Source of the DNA: Triplophysa rosa
Taxonomy: Eukaryota > Chordata > Actinopteri > Cypriniformes > Nemacheilidae
Direction of reading: 5' to 3'
NCBI RefSeq assembly: GCF_024868665.1
Contig: NC_079890.1
Coordinates: 32,564,671 to 32,628,670, forward strand
DNA length: 64,000 nucleotides
The position numbers were made by a program, and so were the translations under genes. Position 1 is the first letter of the stretch. Each line of letters begins with the position of its first letter. Under the pieces are notes generated by a model. The model was not told where the DNA came from. It saw nothing but the letters and a program-made list of their open reading frames with translations, and did not search any database. This document shows, piece by piece, positions 33,260 to 46,400 of the stretch.

Positions 33260-36200
33260 CTCAGAGGTTAAGAGACATTTCTTTTATTTTACATAAAAAA
33301 GGGTGCAAACTTGAGTTTCCATTTAGGAGTAGAGGGAATAAAAATGTAATTTGAAAGGTTATGTATGGAATTTTTGTCCGACTCCTCAGGAAAATAGGCA
33401 TTTTAAATAAGATTAAGATCCTAATCTTTCTGCAACTTAAAAAGAAAGGTTTTCGAGAGAAACATGAGAAAATGGGTCCATCACAGTTGAAGCCCTTGAC
33501 CAAGTAAATCATTGAAATACATTTAAGTAACATTCATATTTCAACACAATAAATCCATAATACAATGAAACTGAAAGTATCTTTGCGAGTATGACCAGAA
33601 CAAGAGAGAACCACTCGCGCAGTACTGTACAATTTCGTTTTTAATATGTTTGAAGTACAGAAATGCAGAATCTTTCTTGCTGAAAAAAAAACCCCACTAC
33701 AAAAAGTGGAAACAAAAGAGAATTCAAATATTGCAGTGCTTTTCTATTCAGACTGTTGTAATATAATCATCCTTCCGAGGTCATTCAAAAGAAACCAGAA
33801 CAATTGGTTCATTAAATATGTTCAACAAGTTCCCACATTAACCGAAACTGTGATAGGAATGATTACATTTAGTGAGAAAAGAAAGCGCTATGACTCTATA
33901 GCAGACACAATGGAAGGCCTATGCAGTATACAGCGGTAAAAATAGTACGCAGTGGAGATTTACCTGCTGAACTCAAGCGTACAGAGGGTCAGACTCGCAG
34001 CTTTGCAGTAGCATTTAAAGGCATTATGCAGCCACAGAATAACAGTGTATCAACTTCATGCCCACAATGTTCTTCAGTGCCCAACTGACAAGTAGTTTCC
34101 ATTGCTTTCTGAATCAAAAGCCATGCACATAGAATCTGCATTAACGTCTCTAACTTGAACTTTATGAGAATAATCTGTACTGTACCTCTCTGTATATCTG
34201 CAGCACAGTAATGTAATCAGAAATGTGATGCAAAGGCCATTTACAGAAGATGGAACGGTACACAGACACCTTTTCAAAGGACCCACAATGCTTGACCTTT
34301 GGGGAATCAATTACTTTTATTGAACAGTTTTTCAACCCAAAATTGACTTAGAAGGTCATAATTGTAGGGACACCATCTTTATTCAAATAAAAGTACAAAA
34401 TTGTACAAATCATATACAGTCTTAAAAAAGAAAAACTAAAATAAGATGAAAGAAGGTTTGAAATCACTGTGTAGTAGTCATTTTGATGGCATCATGTAAT
34501 ATTCCAGTAATAACGATGTCTGTTCTACCCATCCATCAGTGAAAGTACTTCATATATAGCATATCGGGAGTGCGGTTTCAGTGTGTAGTGTCTTACATAT
34601 AGATGAGTCACTTTCAACAGGTGAAACAACCAAGAAATTTGATCGTTGTTGTCAGCTGCTAATCTCAGTGTCGGTCCAGTGATAGTAGCTTAACCGTTGT
34701 CAGACAAGCTAAACAATGACATATTCTGCTTATATTCACAAAACAGATACTACCAGTGGTTCTAGCCAAAAATTTTACTTTAGTAGAGAGTCAATAAGGG
34801 GGTTAGAGAAGGGTAAACTTCTCTTGCAAAATCATTCTTCTTTTAGCCAGTCGCCCCTGGGAATAGCAAGCAGTGCACATCCAAAAAATACTAAATCGTC
34901 TTTCAACTCTAGCGAGGCACGTAATACATATCAATAAGAGAAGAATGTTAAATAAAGAGTCTCCTCTCGCCCGACACATCTACGATAGAGACTCCAAGAG
35001 TGGATTTCCAAGCGTATCATTCAAGTACTTTTCACAGAATAATTTAGACCCAAAGTGACCTGCATCACAGTGGATAAGCATGAGGAAAATTCTTAAATAA
35101 CCATCACGTCGGAAAAATAAAGCTTACCATGATGCAGTGGTGAAAACGGTTGGTTGGCTCCCCTATTGCTGCCGACCCAACATGCATGTCCCATTAGGGC
35201 TTGGAAGTATATCCCTGAAATGAACTGGGGGGATACCTCAGGGGAGCTCACCAAATGGCTATTTACATTGAAAACCGACCTGGACAAATGTGCCAATTAA
35301 GAATTTGAGGCGTTTTGAGATATCCATTTGGTCCAACATGGCTATTTCGATCACTGCTTCTAAATGAACTTTCACAAACCCTTCCAGCTGTAGACCCTTC
35401 TTACATCACGGTACCAAAGGTTTCTATGAAACATAACGGGCAGATCAAGTGGGTTATTTGATTCCTCAAACAGACTCAGTTCCTTACAACAGATGAGTTC
35501 AGAGGTCAGAAGATTACAGTAACGCACAGACGAACAGTTAAAGTCAACGAGGGTCAAACGAAACTTTAGTGCAGTCCCACACTCCTATGGCTTCTCTCTC
35601 AATGTCTGTAATGGTGATCAAAATAAAAATAATAGTTATATAATTTATCTTACATTAATTCACATTTACTTTACATTAGAAAGCTCACGAAATAAAAGCA
35701 TGGATTTAATGCTGTGAATAGGTGACCGCGAGGAACAAGAAATGAGCAAGGCAATATCACGACCGAGATTATAAAGTCTCTCATAGCGATTCTCTTGACG
35801 TAAAAAACACGACTACAGTCATTTTAGCATATAACCCCATTTTTATAATCTAATCCCTGCTTTGAGCACCGAGCTCGGGATAGGACTGCCTCATCCGTGT
35901 AAGAGGTCAAGGGCTGCCCTGTTCAGAGCTGCTTATGGGCACAGTCCCACAAGAGTTAACAAAAACGGGCCGGTTTTAATACTTTCTTAACCACGTATTT
36001 CATATTCATTAGCTTCAGTGACTCGAACCTCCAGCAATGGTCCTAAAGGGAATGAGACGCGTATCACAAGCATGAAGGCATGGGAGGAGTTTCATAACGT
36101 CCTATTGCGGAGTCCCGTACAGGTGGACCCTGCTGAGTAATGTTAAGGCATTGCATCGAGATGTTAAGCCGTGGCAGTCACTACCTTCAGTCTAGATCCT

Positions 36201-37363
36201 CCCAGACTACACCTTCTCATTCCATTGCCTGGAGTCACACACACAACGCTTGCTGAATGGCCGTTATTACAAGCTGAAATTGATCTTTGCTTTATACAAT
36301 ATAAGACTTTTCTTAGCCACCCACAAGTCATCCTGGCACATAAAACGGTTACTCACATCCTGAATAATAAGCAGTTTTCTGGCATTAAAAAAAACTACAT
36401 CTATCAGGGACTGTTTGTGGGAATAAGGTGACACAAACGATGGTTTCAGATACAAAAGCGCAGAGAAGAAAGAGGTCTTGCTGGTCACGGCAGCCAACAG
36501 AAAAGCAGCCAGTTTTACGCCAAAGCGGTGCGACGTCGTAAGAGAAACAGCAGCAGGACTGGGTGGTGGGTGTCGGGAGGAGTGCTTTAGAACAAGCAGT
36601 TTAAATACTAGTCGGTGGAACGGAGAGGAGCACGCCCCCCCCCCCCCCGTTACCCCTGGAAACAGAGCTGCTTACGTCACACTTTCACAAAGTTCACGTG
36701 TAAAGGCCGGTTAGCATCGTTAGGACATTGTTTTTGCCTTTCCCGCAGCGGTTAAATCACACATAGATACGATGACGAACGCTAGTCATATTCTAAGGCT
36801 TCGACCACTTCCTGGCAGCGCGAGAACCAACAATCAGCCAACAAATATACAAACACTTCAAATAAAATGGGTGAACGGAGAAGGCCCGCGCGGCAGCTCC
36901 GTCTTGCGTGGAAAAGGTCTGCGGTTCGAGCTCCAGCGTGGGTGACTTTGTCTCGCTCCCTCCCTCTATGTCACACAATGGGAACTGTGTCCGTCACAGA
37001 GGAAGAGGATAAGAGAGCACATTTAGAGATTTCCTCCCCATAACCTCCACCGGCAAGGACAACGAAAAATAAGCATGACAGCGAATCAAGTGCGGTGCTG
37101 TTCCAGTGCTTTGCGTGAATATCCCGAGACAGTTTTAGGAAACTGTCCGTGAGGCCTGTCGCTGCCTGAATTCATGTGTGGAAGAAAACAACGAAAATTC
37201 AACACAATCCCAACAGAGACAACGTGTGCACGCCTCGGTTTTCATACATCGGTCCACTTGAAGCAGTTTTGAAGGCTCGCCGTCGTCGTCTCGTTAAAAA
37301 TTTCTTTATCTGAAGGCTCGGAAAACAACCAAAGGAACGGGCTCTCGCGGAGAGGCTGGAGGT
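33260..37363 (-). other. csnk1g1: csnk1g1 3' UTR (probable, about 4.1 kb)
   Basis: No ORF of note and no recognised transposon over about 4 kb, unlike the repeat-laden introns around it. This fits a long conserved 3' UTR. Minus-strand AATAAA is present at 33283-33288, with earlier candidates near 34315 and 34376. It contains a C-run at about 36636-36648. The end point is inferred. Confidence 0.5.
33283..33288 (-). terminator. csnk1g1 distal poly(A) signal (candidate)
   Basis: TTTATT on the plus strand (AATAAA on the minus strand), the last canonical signal before the rps17 promoter about 1 kb further on. Confidence 0.4.
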
Positions 37364-37418
37364 TCATTTGTGCCGCGGCGTGTTCTTCTTCCTCTTCCTT
37401 TTAAAGAAGCAGCAGCAC
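37364..37418 (-). CDS. csnk1g1: csnk1g1 last exon: Cys-rich basic C-terminus
   Basis: 55 bp, acceptor CCATAG. It completes the Lys codon and encodes [17 protein letters not shown] then TGA at 37364-37366. The Cys cluster next to basic residues is the palmitoylation/membrane anchor of CK1 gamma (known). Confidence 0.95.
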
Positions 37419-40400
37419 CTATGGGACAAACACACACAGGTTTACATGAGCGCAGGCTGCTGATTGGCTGATTCTAAAAACCTAAAAATGAAGCCCTCTA
37501 GCTACACATGCGCCGTTGGTATGTAGCTTCATTAGTAAATCTTAGAAAACAAATCACACATCAAGCAGATATAGTCAGCGTTGTCAAAAAGGCTGGGGAA
37601 TGCCTTATTATATCCTTATCAACCTAAATGTTGGCATATGAATGACACTTGGTAATAGTTAAGAGAACTTAATGCCTGGGTTTGGTTAAAAGCACCGACA
37701 AGAGTGTTACAATAACAGCAACAACACGACAGAATGAGTTGGGAAAAACAAGGCACATGCAGTGGAAGAGAACAGCACCAGACTGACACATTGAAAAGTG
37801 ATAGACTTTACTAAACATATTTCTAATAGATGCTGCAAAACAGCCAATAACTGGCTGTATCTGTTTATTGTGTTTAATGCAGTTTTGAATTAGACAAACA
37901 AAATCAGTCCTAAATATACGGAGCCTGCAGATATATGATGAGCCTTAATCACGTCTCTCATTTTCATATCCTACAGTGAAATAGAATTCATGTAATATTT
38001 TATGTCATAAGTGTCATGCATCTGTTCGCTTGAAAAGGTCACCTCTCTTTAACAAACATCTAACTTAAAAGTACCAAAATTCCAAAAATGACCATCAACA
38101 GAGAGGTGGTGATACGGCCAAAACAAGAAGCAGATTTAATAATCTCAAAAAAATCTACTTATACCACAATTACCACCGTGTTTAGCTCAAGACTTTTACA
38201 GATAATTTCATCTCGTGACATTTTTCTATCCATTTTAAGCTACAATTCACAGCTCTTTTGGTTAAAATTAAACAAAAATCAGCAAGAACATGCTTACTGC
38301 TTAGCCTACTCAAATTCCCAATGTTAAGATTATAATACATTTAATATATTTATTTAATATTAATATAGACGGTTTCAAAGCAACAACATAAACAAACGCT
38401 ACTGCGCATGCACGCTTTCGTGGCCAAAACGTAACTTCCGGTACATATCCGCAAGGAATAGTCCCTGTGGATTATTTCTGATTACAAGCAAAACAAATAA
38501 CAAATCAATTAAATTAGCTATCAAGCTAAAAGTATGTCTAGCCAGTATTATTTTGGGTTACCAGTAGAAAAAACGTTACTTGGCTAAACTTAAATGCGAC
38601 CGAGTTACACGACCATTTAACACATTTTTTATATTAAAAAAAAGAAATACAATTAAATTCTACAAATTGTTTATTTAATATTTTAAGTTAATAAAAAATT
38701 ATAGAAATTAAATTAAATGGTTATATTAGCCACTAGCCAGATAGATCAACAAACACAGACCGGAAGTTAACTTCGGGCCAGGCGCGTGCATCTGAGTAAA
38801 ATGTCTATAATTTATCATTTGAGCCATAGGGTTGGATTTCTCGGGTAATGTCAGAATGACATTACAATGACAAGTATTTAAAATAATAAAATAATTTCAT
38901 GTTTTAAAGACAGATGGCGATATAGAGGCAAAAGTTGTAAAGCACGGCTTTTCCAAAAATGAATATTCTTTCATTATTTACTGACCCTCATGTCTTTCAA
39001 ACCTGTATGACTTTCTTCTGCATAACACAAAAGAAAATATTTTGAGAAGTGCCTAGTGGTTTATCTTCTTTTTATGTTCTGCAGAAGGTTTGGGATGACA
39101 CGAGAGTGAATAAATGTTTTCACATTTAACCTTAAGAAAACAAGCAACTTGTTTTAACTTATCAAAGTGAACAATTTAGCGACGTTGTGGTATATGCATG
39201 TTAAATAAATTGACTGTTAATGTAGTACAATGAGAGATTTAGTTAAGGGTCTGCATACGTCCGAAAGGCGTTTTTTTTGTAAAGACCTTAACCTCCTCAT
39301 TTCATTACTGGACTATGGAAATTTCATTACTCAGTTGATTAGTGACTTTACAGCACACCTCCAATCATCACCTCAATCTTTTCATTCAGACTTGAAGCGG
39401 ACACATCACTCTCTTCCAGTTTCAAACGCACAGACCGTGAAATACTACATTAGCCTATAACTGTGTTAGTAAATGTGAGTCCTGGTGTAAGCTACATCTA
39501 TATGGCCACAGTCTAGGCTGGTCCACTCCCTTTAGCTTTGATGTGGACTGGAGAGAGACTCACCACAGGTTGAGCATTTTCACGCAGCTACAGTAGAGTG
39601 TGAAAAGAGAAAAGACAGAGATTATTACACAGAGGTGAGATGATGAGACAAAACGAATGCCGGCGACACATGACCAACAGGAAGACAAGCGAACAGAGAG
39701 AGAGAGTTCTGAGATCTGAAATATCGGCTCCATTCAGACTACGTTTTTTTTATAACATACAGCAGCCATTTTCTGTATTCCGGTTTGTGAATTTGTTACG
39801 GATGACAAAAAATAAAAAAGGAGGAGGAGAGGTTTGGAGTAATGAAGTAGTATTCTCAGCAGCCCACTGCCCTGGTGAATACACACGACTAAAAAAATGA
39901 TGACTTCTCAGGGGCATATACAATATTATATTATATGGTTATGATGATTATTTCCAATCAAATGTTCTCAAGAACGAATACTTGCCCTTAATGATAAATG
40001 CCACCAGCATCTGACTAGCAGGTAACATATATCATATCATATCATATCATATATCATATCATATCATATAATGGCTATAACATTAACTCAATGTATGCAG
40101 CAATAACTAAAGGCTACTTAACAAAACAAAACAAAAAAACTTATTTAAAGCTATAGATCACCCAAAAATGAAAATGATGTCATCATTTCCTCACCCTCTT
40201 GTCATTTCAAACCTGTATGACTTCTGTGGAACACAAAAGATATTTTAAAAATATGTTGGTAACCGAACAATGGCCATACCCATTCACTTCTATTGTAAAG
40301 ACACAAAATCAATGCAAGTGCATGGGTACCGCCCTTGGTTGGTTACCAACATTCTTCAAAATATCTTCTTTTGTGTTCTGCAGAAGAAAGTCATACAGAC

Positions 40401-43400
40401 AATAGCGTGAGTAAATGAAGACATCATTTTCATTTTTGGATGAACTATCACATGAATATGTTAACAAATGATGCATTTGGCTGACTTTTATCCAAAGTGA
40501 CATACTGTGCATCCAAAATATACATTTTAATCCGTATGATAAGAAACTTTGCATTGCTAGTGCGAAGCTCTTCTAACTGAGCGACAGGAAAGATTTCAAG
40601 CGATAAGGACGACTTAATCTTCAAATGACAATCTGTAACAATGGAACCAGTAGGGAAACACGCAGAAGAGTAAAGGATCAGAGAGATTAGAAGAAAGAAC
40701 ATAATGGCGTGTGTAATAACCATGGCGACCTTTTGCATTTGTGCCGTTCTGATAATTGATATCGCTACACTTTCAGTGCTACTTTCAAGTCTGTGCATTA
40801 ATAAATCAAAGACAGGCAGCTTTTAAAAATATCAAAGAACGACAATGAGTGTTTATAATTATATCAGACAGGAAGTTTTATAAAACCGAACCTCAAATGT
40901 ACATCAGGTGCATTCAAGGGAAAGAAACTGAAGTGTGTCATCGCCTCTGAATTTAACGGCCAGACTCACTGGCTGCAGCCATTTATGAATAATGCCTTAC
41001 GGAAATACATGCTCTGTTAGAAATGCTAGTGAGCTTCCTACCTAAACAACATTTAAAGAGAAAGTAGATTATCCAAAAAGCAAGCATAAGCTCAAGCTGT
41101 CTTAAAATCTATGTCATTCAGTGTTATTAAATATAAATAGAACATCGTTGAATTTTGTTTAAATACGAATACTTATTTACTTTGTGCTCAAAACCTATGA
41201 ATGCTTTTCTACACTGAAAAATTGTCCCGTTTAACAAACCAAAGTCTTACTGCTACACCTGTGGTACACACATGGCACATTCTCAAACACTACAGGGGAG
41301 AGCACATGACAATGGATCACTAAGGGTAAAGGTGATGTCAGGGCAAGACCCAGAACCCAGAACAAGGCAGAAGACGATAGAAATCTATGCGAATCGTAAA
41401 TGCACATACTTGGCCTCATCCACCACCTCCACCTCTGCCTGCGCTGTGATTGGTGCATTTGAGTGGGCCGCCAGCGGGTCGTCTGCATTCAGTTCACCAT
41501 TGGTTGAGCTCACCACCTGTGGCAGGAAAGCACGAATGAGAACATGTTAAAGTCAAAACATCATGTGGCATTAGTGTTATAGAGGCATGATATGATAATT
41601 CGGTCAGCTCCCCTCTGACTGTATCTAAACATATAGTTACATTTGACTGGGTCTCAAAAAAGCCATAACTTGTGTCTATTATCGGTATGCCAGTCGAGAT
41701 CTGTTACCGTCTTAAGATCAACATACAAAATAAAGACTAATCAAACTAGTTTATGTATGAGTTTATATTAATTTCAGACAGCAGGTGTTCATACATTAAC
41801 AGTTTCAGCCTTGAGGTAATTGTATTTTATGCTGCATTCCATTCAACACATAAATTTAATATGTACGTTTGGAAAGCCCTGTACATTTCCAAAGTCCTAC
41901 ATGGAAAGGTGCGACAGAGTCTCACTTGATGTCAGATGCAGATGTATGACATCAGATGGTGGCACCCTGGGACAAATGCATTGAAGCATTCAAAATTATT
42001 CGACGAGTAAGCATTCATATATTGAAGGACACCAAAATCGGTGTAGTCTGCATAAAAAGGTGTATCGATGACTCATTAAATTCCCATTCTCTTGGACAAT
42101 AAACGCTACCATTGTCATTATGTTTATCTAATTACAACCCCCAGATGATACCTTCAACGTCAAATGAAACGCAGCATTTCTACACTGATTTCAGGCTAAA
42201 AACAAGATCATCTGGAAAGGAGAACCTATGGAAGAAGTGATCTACTGTAAGGTCTGAGAGCAGGAGGAACGCGTCAATGCAGACGGCTGCGGACGTGAGC
42301 ACACACAGGAGTCGTCGAGCGAGGGGTAAAGCAGTACCTGCACCGAGCCCCCGTGCCTGTCTGCTGCCAGGTGGGAGGTCAGGTAGGAGGAGTTTGTCTG
42401 GCGATTGGGCTGCACCTCCCAAGCTCCTCTGCGGTCGGAGACGGCCGTCTGCGTGGATGGAGGAGGCGCGGGGAGGGAGGTAAGGTGTGGCGAGTGAGCG
42501 AGAGCGGGCGGAGTGATGCCAGGTGGCATGCAGCACAATGCAGGAATGAAAATGGACAAGAAACAAAAGAGCCAGTCAAAGCCAGGAAACGGCATTAGTG
42601 ACTGCGGACCAATCGTCCAATTAAATCAAGAAGCCAACATAAAATAAAAGGGCATTAAACAGAAGAAAATAAACAAAACTTTCCAACAGCGGTTGAATGA
42701 CTTTATACGTAGCAAAACTTTATCTATAGTTGACTTAACATGTAGCATCCAACATGAGATAGTATAATAGAAATATCTAACTTTAGAAATATAAATTCAT
42801 TTATTTAAACGCAAATGACCATAAGTAGCCAAATCTGGTCAACTTAAACCTTACGGGAATCACATTCATAGTCATTTAACAACACAAGAATACATTTTTA
42901 AAGTGATAATTTAATCATTAATAATACATCTGGTTTCAGCGAGATTAAACAGATAAAAAAATCTTAAATTGTATGTTTGTACTCTCAAGTAACAATTATG
43001 AAAATAACGACTCTTTCAGGTGTCATTTTGGCTTTCAATGTGAAAATGTGTCATTTTGCACTAAATCAAACATCTTTCTGGGCCCCTTTGAGCTCGGTCG
43101 AGTCAGTTTAGTAGATATTTTGCAGGGTCAGGGTGACTAGTGTTGTTTTGCCCTCTAAAACGGATTCGCTGAAGACTAAAACGTCTCCCAAAATGATGAT
43201 GACAGCACTTTAGGAGGCCCCTGTGTGTTTCAGCCAAGAACCTCGAAATATATCTGCACACCTTCCTCACAAGACCCATTAGAATACAGTCCTCCACTGT
43301 AAATTCACATCCCTGCCCTAATATTCACCATCTTGAGCTTGAACTGCGTCTACCAATTCGATCGCGCAGCAAAAATCATCCACGGGATTCTATTTATGAG

Positions 43401-46400
43401 CCAAAATTAAACTTTTGCCTTAGCGGATGAGTTTGATACAGGGCAGCTTCGTGAGATGTGCAAAGGTGATTTGCACTTGCAAAAAAGGAGCCAGAAAAAG
43501 CAGGTTGCAAAAACAACTAGCAAATAAAGTAAAAAGTCTTAAGTGATATATACATGTAAATATATAGTATTAGGACGTTTCACTGCCGGCATGCACTCTG
43601 AGGCATGATAAACTGAAGCAGTGCGTGCTGTAGCAGCCAGTGTGCCGAGTGGGAACAGAGTGGGTGGGTCTAATGCTTTCGATTTAGGCTTGATGTACTG
43701 CAGAAACCCTCTAAAATCATCTCCACCTCCGCCAGCAGCTCTGCTGGTGTGGTGTGATGCACCGATCGCTATTAGTTTTGACATTTGAAAGAGTCCAGGC
43801 CACACTTCACCCCAAAATCAAAAGGAACACTATATATCAATAGGATATTTATATATAAAAAATATGTTACGTACAGTTGTGCTCAAGTGTTTACACACCC
43901 CTTGCAGAATCTGGAAAAAGCTGAAACTGTTGGAAACAAGAGGATTTTTGAAAATTAAGGTTTATTTTTAATTTAGTCCTGCCCTGAGCTAGTTATTTCA
44001 CTAAAGAAATGTTAACAAAGTTCACACTAAAGAATAATAACAGAATTTCTAAAAATAGCCCAGGGCAAAAGTTTACACGCCCATGATTCTTAATACTGTA
44101 TGATGTTACCTAAACAATCAATGACAGTTTTTATGTTTAGTCATAGTTGTTTAAGGGTTTCTTGTTTGTCACGAGTCATTAGACTGTCCACTGATCTTCA
44201 AAACAATCACCCAGGTCCTCCACAATCTTTGCTTTTTCAGCACTTCTGAATATTTGACTCATGTCCAGCAGTAACTGTATGATGTTGAGATTCCTCTTTT
44301 TACACTGAGGACAATCAAGAGACTCATACACAACTATTACAATAGATAGAAACATCCAGTGCTGCCCACAAAGTCAACACCATTCATTTAAAGTCAGGTG
44401 GGTGTAAACCTCTGAAAATGGTTTTGGTGTCAATTGTTATTGTTTCACTTATACATCTTATTTTTTCATTTACTAAAGTCCTTCAGAAGATTTAAAAATA
44501 CATAAATGTTTTTCAGGAAATTAAATATAATTTTTATCGTGTTGACTTTGTGGGCAGCACTGGATGTTTCTATCTATTGTAATAGTTGTGTATGAGTCTC
44601 TTGATTGTCCTCAGTGTAAAAAGAGGAATCTCAACATCATACAGTTACTGCTGGACATGAGTCAAATATCCAGAAGTGCTGAAAAAGCAAAGATTGTGGA
44701 GGACCTGGGTGATTGTTTTGAAGATCAGTGGACAGTCTAATGACTCGTGACAAACAAGAAACCCTTAAACAACTATGACTAAACATAAAAACTGTCATTG
44801 ATTGTTTAGGTAACATCATACAGTATTAAGAATCAGGGGCGTGTAAACTTTTGCCCTGGGCTATATTTTTTAGAAATTCTGTTATTATTCTTTAGTGTGA
44901 ACTTTATGTTAACATATCTTTAGTGAAATAACTTGCTCAGGGCAGGACTAAATTAAAAATAAACCTTAATTTTCAAAAATCCTCTTATTTTTCCAAAAGT
45001 TTCAGCTTTTTCCAGATTCTGCAAGGGGTGTGTAAACTCTTGAGCACAACTGTAGTTTTAGCTGTCATATAGTTGCAATATTAATATTTTAAAAATAGGC
45101 TTTATAACCAAATATTTCTTCAGGATTTTGGGGGTGAACTATAAAAACAGGCATGTTCTTATAAGGTTTCACACATTTGTCGAACTATCTGGCCGTAAAC
45201 ATAGCAAGCATATCTCCTGTAATAAAATACACGGTCAATGTCAAGGTTCTTGAGTGAGTAGGATGATATTACCTGGTTTCTTAAGGGCTGGTGCTGGGAG
45301 GGTCTGTCCCTGTGTGTGTGGCTTTCACGTGTGATGGCAGAAGCACCCGAGTCTACATGGACTGACCCCACTGGTGTGGGCTGCGAGTAACACAACAAAA
45401 CATCAGTTTCAAGACTTCAAACGAATCTTACCGAACATTGTAGCTCTGTTCCAAAACCTAGTGAGCACACTAATAAAGTATTTCAAGACATTATATGCGC
45501 AGGCTGTTCCAGAACGTAATTTCTCCCCAATTGCAGCATCACAATCCCATAACGTCTTGCGATGTTCCTTCATTTACTGTTCAATTTAACAAAACAAAAA
45601 AAAGAAAGTTGAAAATGGTATGACATGCTGTGGAGGTATTTACATTTATGTATTTACATTCACGCATTTGGCAGATGCTTTTATCCAAAGCGACTTACAT
45701 TGCATTATACTATACATTTGCTTTTTATGTGTAATCCCTGGGATCCAACCCATGACCTTGGCATTGCTAGTGACATGCTCTAACCACAGAGCCACAGGAA
45801 AGCATATCTATATATCTATTACATACAGGTATGCAATACGTCAGCTTTTAACTGTGAGTAGACATAATGCACAAGATCAAATAATTCACTTTGCGAGTTT
45901 CCAGTTTGGTTGGGATGCTGTCGCACAAAGATAGCTCACCAGGTTTTCAAATAGGGTTACCGTGATTGAAATGCAGAAAGACCACATGGACTCACAATCT
46001 GTCTGCCAACCCAGTCATAGGAGTAATCAAAGGTATATCCTTTTCGTTCGAACAACTCCGTGAACAAGGTCCGTAAGTATTCATAATCTGGCTTCTCAAA
46101 GAAATCCAACCGCCTGACGTAGCGCAGGTATGTGGCCATCTCCTCTGAAACCACAAACGACAAAGTGAAAATTATTTCCCCGCCAACACACTGAGAATAG
46201 TCAATAATCAGAATATATAATAGCAAATCCAAATGAAAACAATTGGTTTTATCATTTAAGAGAGTAGCGGAGAGCCCCACCAGGAAAATTCTCACAGAGA
46301 ACTTCAATGGGAGTGTTTCGTTTCGTGTCCCCAATCTTCTGGTAGCGTTCCTTTAGTGTATCAGCCTGCAAAGTGCGAATGAACAGCTCCGTCATTTAAG

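Larger units (their letters stand above)
37419..41409 (-). other. csnk1g1 last intron
   Basis: Contains the unclassified repeat at 38366-38776, MITE remnants at 38945-39115 and 40144-40452, an ATATC array at 40025-40075 and a diverged SINE piece at about 40464-40580. No exon seen. Confidence 0.65.
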
